Below are positions 54,976 to 64,000 of a stretch of 64,000 bases of DNA, piece after piece. The notes below the pieces were generated by a model. That model saw nothing but the letters and a program-made list of their open reading frames with translations. It searched no databases and was not told where the DNA came from. Every line of letters begins with the position of its first letter. Position 1 is the first letter of the stretch. This stretch comes from Ichthyophthirius multifiliis (taxonomy: Eukaryota; Ciliophora; Oligohymenophorea; Hymenostomatida). The position numbers and the translations under genes were made by a program. The DNA is taken from the NCBI RefSeq assembly GCF_000220395.1, contig NW_004085967.1, positions 1 through 64,000 on the forward strand, written 5' to 3'.

Positions 54976-56247
54976 ATGTTAAGATATAGAGATAATTCTA
55001 TGAATTTTAAATAAAACTCATCATATATAAAGAATTTAAACTTAGAATTAACTACTCTTTTAGATAAATGCACATGTATTATATAATATTATTATATATT
55101 ATTTTATTATTTAATTTTTTTTTAAAAAAAGAAATATGTGTAGATGATAGATTAATTTTAAGAAATTTAATAAGATAGTAAGATGAAGAAACTATATATA
55201 TTTTAGGTTAAAATAAAATAAAAAATACAAGTAAAAATAATAAAAGTTAAAAAATAAATTAAAGAAGATATATATAATAATAGTATTTCATTTAACTTAA
55301 CTTTTATTTTTTAAATAAAAAAAATATTAAAAAGATATGTAAATATTACAATTAAATTTAAGGAAACGTTTACAAAAGTTGAAACAAAAAAAATAGAAAC
55401 TAAATAATATTTAAATATAAATTAATATCCAAATAAATCAAAAGAGAAATATATAAATTAAAATATTAATCATATTTAATATAATGCTTAACTAGAATAT
55501 ATGTAACATAAAAGAACTTTATCTTAATTGTCTAATTATTTTAATAATATAAGTAATTTAGATTAATCAAAATCATAAAATCAGAGAATACTAAGATCTA
55601 ATTCAACTTATTTAAAAAATAATAATAATTCAAATAAAAATAGTAATTTTGAAAAAAACTTTTATATAAATTAATTATAAAACAAAGAAACAACCAATAG
55701 AAAAATAATTAATAAAAATATAAATAATAATAGTAGTAGAAATTTAAGTAACAATAGTTATATAAGTTAAAATAATAATAATAATACTTCTTATGTAAAT
55801 AGCAATAATAATAGTTATTCTATAAATAATATAAGCTATCTTGAAAATAAAATAAATAATCCTTATTATAAATGTATTAAAAACAATAATTATAATTATT
55901 TGAATAATAAAGTATTAAATTCAACAAGAAACAAATAAATATATACTCTACAAAATAAAAATAGTAAATTAAACATAAGATAAAATTATATTGATTAATA
56001 AGAGAATAATAATAGTTAAAATAATAATTAAAATAAAAATAATCAAAAATAATATGTGAAAAATATAAAAAGTTCAAATCTTGGAAAATATAATAGTTTA
56101 AATAATTTATTAAATAATCAAAATAAGTTTTTAAAAAAAATGAATTAATAAAAAATAATTAAAACTAAATATAAAGTACATATAATAATTAAATATATAA
56201 TTATAATTATAATAATAATAATAATAAAAATATTAATAAAATAATAA

Positions 56248-56302
<55 letters not shown>

Positions 56303-56944
56303 TATATTAATAATATTAATAACTTAATGGGTTCATATTATAATAATCAGTAAGAAAATAATTAAAATTTAAATTAATATTAAGATGAAAATAATTAATA
56401 ATATTATAATAAATTTTAGTATAATAATTAAGTTGATTAAAAACATGAAATTTTAAATACAATAAATAATTAATACTAATATCATTAAGAAACTGAAGAT
56501 TTATATAATTGTACTTTTGCTTAGAATAGTAGAAAATCTCCTGAATTCAGATGCTATAATAATAGCGAAACTAGTTAATAAGAATATATATAAAAAATTA
56601 ATAGAAATTAGAGGATTATAATAACTTATAAAATAATTAAATAAAAAACAGTTAAAAAATATATTATTAAAATATAAAATAAAATAACATATAAATTTTA
56701 GATAAGTAAAATATTTTCTAAGATGAAGATAGTTTTACACATTAAATATAATAGTAGTATAATGAAAACTAAGAATTTGGACATATGAATAATTCTTCTT
56801 TTCACTAAAATAAAAGCAGAGAATAATTAAATGATAATAATAATTAATTAAACCAATTAGAAACATCAATGGTAACAGATAAAAACCATGAAGACCAAAT
56901 TTATTAAAATAATACTGTATTTGATTTATACAATAATTTATAAA

Positions 56945-56975
<31 letters not shown>

Positions 56976-59426
56976 GTAATAATAATTAGAAATAAGCTTT
57001 AAATCTGATCTTGAAGATAATTAAGAAAAAATACCTTTTACATTACAAAAATATTAATAAGATTATAATGTTAATGAAGTAGTTTAAATCGGTAATATTT
57101 TATAATAATAAAATATTAGCTTATAATAAAAATAAAATGAATAAACACAAATATAATCATAGTTTAATAATACTTTTAAAAACAAAGATTAAGTTAGTTA
57201 ATATGATTAAAGTTAATTCAGATATTTTGAATCTATTAACAAATAATAATAAAATTCTAGTGAAACTAAATCTAATTATTAATTTAATTAAAAAAAACTT
57301 ATGAAAATTATGATTTTAACGAATTAATTGATAATGATTTTGCAAAATTTTAAGTATCAGATTATGTACAAAAATAATAATTTATGTTTAAAAACTACAC
57401 TGATAATTAAGAAAATAATATTAATTAATTAAACCATATCCAAGACTTTAAAATAGTAAATAAAAGTCTTACAAATAAAGCTTTTTATACTTAAAACTCA
57501 TTATCGAATAAATAAATTAATATTGATTTAAAAAATAAGAATGATTTAACTGAATATTAATAAAATAAGGTAGATTCCAAAAATTTAGAACAATTATTAA
57601 CTCCCCCTGATTTTTTAAAAAAAATTAAAGAAGAAATGCAAAGTTTACTTAATTAGTAATTAAAAAATAATAATAATACATTTTCGTATTAAAATTAAAA
57701 AGACTAAGAAACATAATAATTATAATTAAACTAAAGTAATAATAATGTTTATTCTTTAAACTATTTAGAAAAGTAAATAATAGATAATCTATAAGAAAAA
57801 AACAATAAATATTATAATTACGAAATTGAAAATGAAATAAAAAATTAATTAAATATAAATGAAAAGGTTAATGTTAATAGTGAAAAAAGTCAACAAAAAA
57901 ATACTAGTAATAGAAATAATACTAATACAAATCATAATAATAGCACTAATAACTAAAATACAAGTGATAGTAATTTAGACATATCTATTTCAAAATAATA
58001 AAAAATAAAAATTCTAAAAGAAAGTTGTGAATAATTATATGAAAATGGCAAACAAATTTAAACAACTTTAAAGAATTTGAAAAATAGTGCAATTATATAA
58101 TTTGATAAAAACGAAGAAGATAAAAATAAACAAAATTAAAAATAAATATTAAACATTTAAATTATTCCTAAAAATTAAATTTCCAATAATTAAACATAAT
58201 AAACTTCTTAATAAACAAATATTGATTTCACCCCTAACAAGTTCAAAATTAACATATTGGATACAAATTCCAAAACTGAATATGAAATAAGTGATAATAA
58301 TTCAAATTATTAATATACTTCTAGCTTTTTAAAATAATAATAATTATAATAATAATAATAGTAAATTTCTTAATAAAATAGTCTATAAAAAGCTGACTTT
58401 AAAAAAAATAAACATAATTAAATGCTTTCTATTGAAGAAGCTTATAGTGATTAAAATATGATTTTAGACTCTTCTTCTATTTAATAAAATTTTAGCAATT
58501 ATTAATTAGGATTAAAGAATTAAATTATCGATAATAATGTAATTAATTACTTTGGAAGTAATTTTTATGAATAAAATATTGATAACATTAATAGTAATAT
58601 TAATAATAAAAACATATCCAATATATATTGTAATCCAGAATAATTTGAGAAAAAATAATTTTTCACTATAGAAGAAAAAGAACTCTTTATTAAAAAGCTT
58701 TAATTAAATAACTTTACTGCAGAATAAATTTTTTCTGAAATTTTCACTGATTTTAATCTAAATAAAATTAGTAAAGCATTCTTTAGATTTAAAATGGAAT
58801 AACTTCTTTTATCAATTTAAATTAATGTTTAAGAAAATTCTTAAGATATTTCTTAAAATAACTAAGAACATAATCATAATTTTCAAGAATATGTTTCCTG
58901 TAGTTATATCGATTAGTTTTTTGGAATTATTAATTTAGTATTTTTTATATAAAAAAATAAAAAAAATAAAAAATACAATAAAGAAATAAGATGGATTTTT
59001 AGATGTGAATGAATTAGGTTATTCTTTACATTAAATATGTGATAATAGAGAATAAAACTTTATAAAATAAACAATATTGGACTATAATTGTAAAATTAAT
59101 TGTAATAAATTATATTTCGATAAATAAGATATTTGTTAAATTTTTAATTATAATTAAGATTATGATAAGTAAAATTTTATTTTTTCAATTAATTTTTTAT
59201 TTTTTTTAAAGAATTATTTAATGGTTTGATTTGTAAAATAAAGGATATTTCACTTATTGGGATTTATATTTATGGTATAAAAAATTAATAATATATATTA
59301 AAAATAATTATTAACATTTCCCCCCCCCCCCCTAATATTTTTATATTTTTTACATTATTAAATAGCTAAACAAAAAAAGAATTTAAAGATTTTTTATAAA
59401 AGCTAGTTCAGTTTAATTAAAGTTGA
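54976..59426 (+). CDS. Large N/Q-rich protein with EF-hand-like C-terminus
   Basis: MLRYRDNSMNFKQNSSYIKN starts exon 1, which resembles the N-terminus of other ciliate disordered proteins. After small exons (CVDDRLILRNLIRQQDEET) comes more than 3 kb of Asn/Gln/Ser/Lys-rich sequence with poly-Asn runs (about 56210-56305, 56945-56985). Ordered sequence returns near 58660: EKELFIKKLQLNNFTAEQIF, SKAFFRFKMEQLLLS. The C-terminus has an EF-hand-like pattern: KQDGFLDVNELGYSLHQ, then KIIQWFDLQNKGYFTYWDLY. Two introns at the end (about 59170-59212 and 59276-59364, the latter holding a poly-C tract) join to KEFKDFLQKLVQFNQS and TGA 59424-59426. Calcium binding is plausible but loop residues are imperfect. 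Internal exon limits are uncertain. Confidence 0.6.
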
Positions 59427-59553
59427 AAATATTATAGTTAATATATTATATATTTTCTCAAATAAAAATTATTATTATTTGTATATTTATTAAAATTCAA
59501 AATAAAAAAAATACTATTTAAAAATAAAATTAAAAAATAAAATAAAACTATAA

Positions 59554-60666
59554 ATGAGTTATAATTTAGAAAAATAATAATAACCATTATTTCCTGATTA
59601 AAATAGCAGATTTAGTACTCCAATTTCTTTAATATAAAAGAAAAACGATGTTTTCGTTTCTCAAGATTATATGAATGACAGTCTATTTAAAAATTAATAA
59701 TAAGAACAAATGAATAAAAATTATGATGATATAAATTTAAGATAGACAAATAAAAATAGTCTTTAAGCAAGCTTTAATCCATTAATATAGGATATCAAAA
59801 ATTTGAATTAAGATAACTTTAATTAATTTTAAAGAGCTTCAAATAATACTTATAGATAAAATATGAATCAAAGCAATATGTTTAAAAGCCTATCTAATTA
59901 TTATAATATAACTGAAGAATTTGAACTACCATAATTTGTTATGTTTCTTTTAAAAGAAGAAGATGATAATATATCGAAATTTAGAGAAAGAATAGAGAAA
60001 GAAAAACAAAGAATTTAAGTTTAAGTATTATTTTTTCATTATTATTTAAAATATTATTTTTTTTTAAATAAAAAGTTATAACATATGAAATCTCAAATAG
60101 ATAATCTTATAGTTGATTTATAAACACATTTACATTAATAAGTTGATTAACATTATTTTAATTTTATTTAAAAATACTAAACTTTTAAACAAGATATATT
60201 ATTATATAAAAATCAAACACATGAAATTATTTAAGCAAGAAATAAACATAAATAATTTACTAAATAATATTTTGATTTAGGAATGACAAAGAATAATCAT
60301 TAATTAATAAGAGAATTAGAAAATATATCAAATAAAAATGAATATGTTAAAATTTAAAGTTATATTAACATATGCTAATCTTCTTATGTCAAAGGAATAT
60401 AAGATGTGTCATAATAAATTATTTCTATATTAGCAAATCCTTAGCCAATATATAATTAATATGTTTATATTTTTATTTTATTTATTTAAAAAAATTTTTT
60501 TTTAAAAAAGTAAGGAGAATAATCTTTCGAAATGATAAAAAATAGTTTTGCAAAAAATATAAGTTAGACATTTAGTGATTTAAGAAAATATATAAAAGAG
60601 TTAGATACAAATAATAAAATATAGATTAATATATAAAACAATTCATAATAAAGAGATTAGAGATGA
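59554..60666 (+). CDS. Hypothetical protein with helical core
   Basis: MSYNLEKQQQPLFPDQNSRF begins a Q/N-rich disordered lead of about 110 residues, followed by a better-ordered part: ITEEFELPQFVMFLLKEED, FRERIEKEKQRIQ, an intron (about 60029-60076), MKSQIDNLIVDLQTHLHQQV, YFDLGMTKNNHQLIRELENI, YVKGIQDVSQQIISIL, a second intron (about 60460-60510), NISQTFSDLRKYIKELD and TGA 60664-60666. About 330 residues. No named domain recognised; the core looks all-helical. The start lies 127 nt after the stop of the preceding same-strand gene. Confidence 0.6.
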
Positions 60667-60732
60667 AAAATATAAAATAAAATAAATTATTATATATAAA
60701 TAAATATAAATAAAGAGATATATATTATATAA

Positions 60733-60779
<47 letters not shown>

Positions 60780-61157
60780 TTCATTATATATATACATATA
60801 TATATTTTTTATTAAATTAATTTATTATTATTTACATTAATATAAGAATATAAAATATATTTTAATATTATATATTATAAAAAATTTCTTTATTATTATT
60901 ATTAATTATATTATATACTTTGAATTTAATATTTATATTTTTATTAAAAATATTTTAAATATTTTTAAATATTATTCAATTTTAATTTTTTTTATATATA
61001 CATTTATTTTTTATAATTCTTAGTATAAAAATATAATTATTTAAACTATTTTTTATTTATGGATATATAAAAATATCCACCTATATAAATTATTTAATAT
61101 GAATATATATTAATAAGGATTTAATTTTTTGTTTTTCATTTTTTTATTAAATTTTAT
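60667..61157. other. AT-rich intergenic region
   Basis: Contains a (TA)n tract at about 60733-60790 and T/A runs; nothing else seen. Confidence 0.5.
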
Positions 61158-61376
61158 TCAAAATAATTCTTTTACAGACTCTTTAAGCCCTGTTGCAAAT
61201 ACCTTTGTTAACCCAGTATATGAATAATTTTTATTTTATTCCATTTCTTCTTTTAATGGCTTAATTATATTTTTTCTAAATGTCCAATAAAACAAATAAT
61301 TCAAATTTTATGCACAAATATATCCAAATAAGCTTCCTATAATTACTTATTATCCTATTTAAACAGCTGTATTCAT
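61158..61376 (-). CDS. Very small one-TM protein
   Basis: A 72-codon frame from MNTAVQIGQQVIIGSLFGYI to SVKELF and TGA 61160-61158. A hydrophobic segment (VIIGSLFGYICAQNLNYLF) is followed by a basic patch (FRKNIIKPLKEEM), as in small inner-membrane or ER proteins with an N-out/C-in hairpin-less anchor. Codon use is less AT-extreme than the surroundings, and glycine and proline codons stand out, which supports coding. An upstream exon is possible, because TTAG directly precedes the GTATG at the start. No family recognised. Confidence 0.5.
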
Positions 61377-61533
61377 ACCTAATAAATATTATTTTTTTAT
61401 TTTAATTCTTTTAAAATCATATAAATATTATATAATTATATTTAGGTGTATAAATTAAAATAAAAAAAAATTCAGAAAAAGAAATTTCTAATATTTATAT
61501 GATAGAAAATAAAAATATAATAAATAATTCTTA

Positions 61534-61566
<33 letters not shown>

Positions 61567-62282
61567 TATTTTATTTTTATATTTTCTAAACATTATTTAT
61601 TTTAAAATTTTTAATATACGTGAAAAACATATATTAATATTTATAAAAATTAATTACAATAAATATATACTTTTTGCAAATTTAATTATTAATTAAAAGT
61701 TATATATAATAATATAGGAAATATTTATTTATTTTTAATATACAAATTATTTTAAAAATATTTTTTTAATATTAATTATCTTTTATTATGATTATTTTTA
61801 TGCCTCTAAAAAACTAAAATAATAATTATAAAAATTTTATTAAATTTTTTAAAACTTTATAATATATTTATTTTTAAATATTTAATAATATAATTAAAAT
61901 AAAAAAAATTATATTTATATTTATTATATATATAATTATTTATTTATATTTTTTATATTATTATTTTTGTATTTTAAAAAATTATAAATTTTATATTATA
62001 ATTAAAATAAAATTTAATAAGAAATATTTTTATTAAAAAGTAACTCATTTTATGTATTTTAAGTTATTTTTTTAATAAATTTATTAATTTTTTATTTTTA
62101 ATTTTAAATTTTATCAATTTTTATTTTTTTATAAAGAAATTTTGAAAATATTAATATAATATTTTTTATTTTACAAAAATAAAATTATAAATAGTTAATA
62201 AATTAAAAATAATAAGTTAAAAAATATAATTCAAACAAAATTTATATTCTAATAATAAATATTGACAAATCAAATAATATAT
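61377..62282. other. AT-rich region between divergent genes
   Basis: A/T-only sequence with (TA)n at about 61530-61560. Could hide a short first exon of the small TM gene; no other signal seen. Confidence 0.5.
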
Positions 62283-64000
62283 ATGGATTCAAAATTATAT
62301 AAGTCATATAAAAATAACTATTTAAAAGATAATTATATTTATTAACATTAATCAAACATTAATTTAGATAGTATAATCAATAAATAATATTATTCAAGTA
62401 ATGAATAAACACAGAGAAAAAATTATTAATATAAAACCAAATAAAACAGCCAAGATATCAAGTCTCTATTAATGGCTAAAGAAATGTTACATACTTAAAA
62501 AGAAACTGATATGTAATTTTATATAAAAATAAAATAATTAAATTTATATTATAAATACACGCATATATATTTAAAATAAAAAAAAAGTTTTTATTAAGAA
62601 TTATAAAAATAATTTGGATTAATAAAAAAAAGAAACATTAAGTATAATCCCAGAATTTTAATTAAAATTCTTAAAATAAAATGAATTTAAGTCCAATAAA
62701 TTATACTAATTATACTTAAAATTTAAATAATAAATCAATATCTTTGACTACATTTAAAGAAAGAAAAAGAGATAAAAAATATTTTATAAACCTTTTGTAA
62801 AGTTAAAAAATCGCAAAGACTAGTTATATACATAATAATATGCAGTTTAGTTAACATTTTCAATAAGAAATTTAGTCAAATTTAAAATAAGAAAATGTAA
62901 ATAACTTTAATCGAAAAATGAGAGAATTTTAAAAATACATCAATGATTATAAAAGCAAATAAAATAAAAGTTTTGAATATTTAAAAAAGAATTTCAAAGA
63001 TTATTTAAATTCAAGTTTTAAAAAAAAATTATCAATAAATAATATAAAGTAGAAATTAAAGCTTAAAGAATATATAATATTAAGATGATAATTTAGATTA
63101 TACTACCAAATTTTTTAATAGTTTAAATTCTTCTATTATTGATAAATCAAAAACATTAAAAAATCTGCATTAAGTAAAAGTTTTTATTTTAAAAAAAAAA
63201 ATTCTTTAAATAATAATACATTAAAATTAAATTAATCTTTATAATAATTAAATAAAATTTCATTTCTTAAGAATAAATTTTCGTATTTTAATCCTATAGA
63301 ATCTTCATATTAACAAATTTCAAATAGATAATCAAATATTTTTAGTTAAAACAAAAGTAAATTAAATATATTAAATATATCAGTATTAAAAAATAATAAT
63401 AAATAAAAAAAAGGTTATTAGAATAAAAATAATGAATTTATTAATTTTTATGATGATAGTTTATTGAATACTTATAGTCGAAAAGATATTGACTCTCCTT
63501 ATTTTAATAAAACAATTAATAATTCGAAAAATTCATTAAATATTTCTCCTAATTTTTCTTATAATTCTAATAATTCATTCAGTTAAAAAAAATAAAGTCA
63601 ATTTTAATTTGAAAATAATGAAGAATAAATATTTAAATAAAGCTTTTTATAAAATAATTATTAAGAATACTAATAAATGCAGTATTAATAATAAATAAGA
63701 GATAAATTAAAAAATATATAAAAATAATAAAGATAAAAATTATAATAATAAAACTAAAATAATGATAATTAAAAATTCAAAAACTAAATCTATTAATAAT
63801 TATAATAATATAGTTTTTATAATTAAAATTAAAAAAATCATCTTTATGATACACAAAGAAAAGAAGATTTATATGAAAATAATAAAAATACAGATAAAAA
63901 ACAATATAATATATAAGAAACAGAAAAAAAAGAACAATAATAAATGGATATAAAAAAAATATAATTAATGTATAATAAATAAGAAAAATAAGAAGAATAA
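62283..64000 (+). CDS. N/Q/S-rich protein, cut by the right window edge
   Basis: MDSKLYKSYKNNYLKDNYIY opens the first exon, which ends AKEMLHTQKETD at a GTAATT donor near 62513. After the intron (to about 62588) the frame continues with basic and Asn-rich sequence; from about 63100 to the window end it is one uninterrupted frame of N, Q, S, K and Y (NISPNFSYNSNNSFSQ, then QQ-rich runs, then KKEDLYENNKNTDKK-like charged sequence). No stop is reached, so the 3' end is missing. No named domain. One or more frame breaks may lie between 62750 and 63080, where the reading is less clear. Confidence 0.55.

Overview
The window is about 85% A+T, nuclear, and built of intron-split genes with almost no large ORF under the standard code. 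When TAA and TAG are read as glutamine and TGA is kept as the only stop, conserved eukaryotic proteins appear: exportin-1, transaldolase, Ran, THO subunit 3, a diaphanous-type formin and a tubulin-tyrosine-ligase family enzyme. That code, the 40-90 nt GT..AG introns, the N/Q-rich proteins and the short AT-only intergenic gaps point to the macronuclear genome of an oligohymenophorean ciliate. The base composition would suit Ichthyophthirius or a relative, but the species is inference. No rRNA, tRNA, CRISPR array or prokaryotic operon was seen.

Layout: 1-1276 (-) protein disulfide isomerase, running off the left edge; 1560-5286 (+) exportin-1/CRM1; 5986-7589 (+) transaldolase; 7547-8318 (-) small coiled-coil protein; 8487-9286 (-) RNA polymerase III Rpc31/RPC7-like subunit; 9445-17780 (+) very large TPR plus IQ-motif protein; 17861-20511 (-) B-box-like/coiled-coil/WD40 protein; 20701-21362 (-) unknown acidic protein; 21595-26355 (-) formin; 26646-28306 (-) coiled-coil protein; 29045-31862 (+) Kelch-BTB protein; 32104-33903 (+) intronless N/Q-rich protein; 35022-36436 (-) AGC-type (PKG-like) kinase; 38461-39233 (+) Ran GTPase; 39778-44609 (-) long coiled-coil/poly-Asn protein; 44984-46206 (+) THOC3; 46514-50425 (+) TTL-family ligase; 50675-51331 (-) EAPP homologue; 51554-52769 (+) STPGR/ODF3-like protein; 53004-54448 (-) coiled-coil protein; 54976-59426 (+) N/Q-rich protein with an EF-hand-like end; 59554-60666 (+) unknown; 61158-61376 (-) tiny one-TM protein; 62283-64000 (+) N/Q-rich protein running off the right edge.

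The genes are not an operon or pathway cluster. Loose themes are nucleocytoplasmic traffic and mRNA export (exportin-1, Ran, THOC3) and cilia/cytoskeleton (formin, TTL enzyme, STPGR protein, several coiled-coil proteins). Gene ends are close; the best-guess transaldolase end overlaps its convergent neighbour by 43 nt.

Important caveat: at least eight otherwise clear reading frames need a one-base correction at short homopolymers, including in Ran. Either the assembly carries homopolymer indels or, less likely, frames are shifted during translation. All exon maps here were made by eye; gene ends are firmer than internal splice sites.
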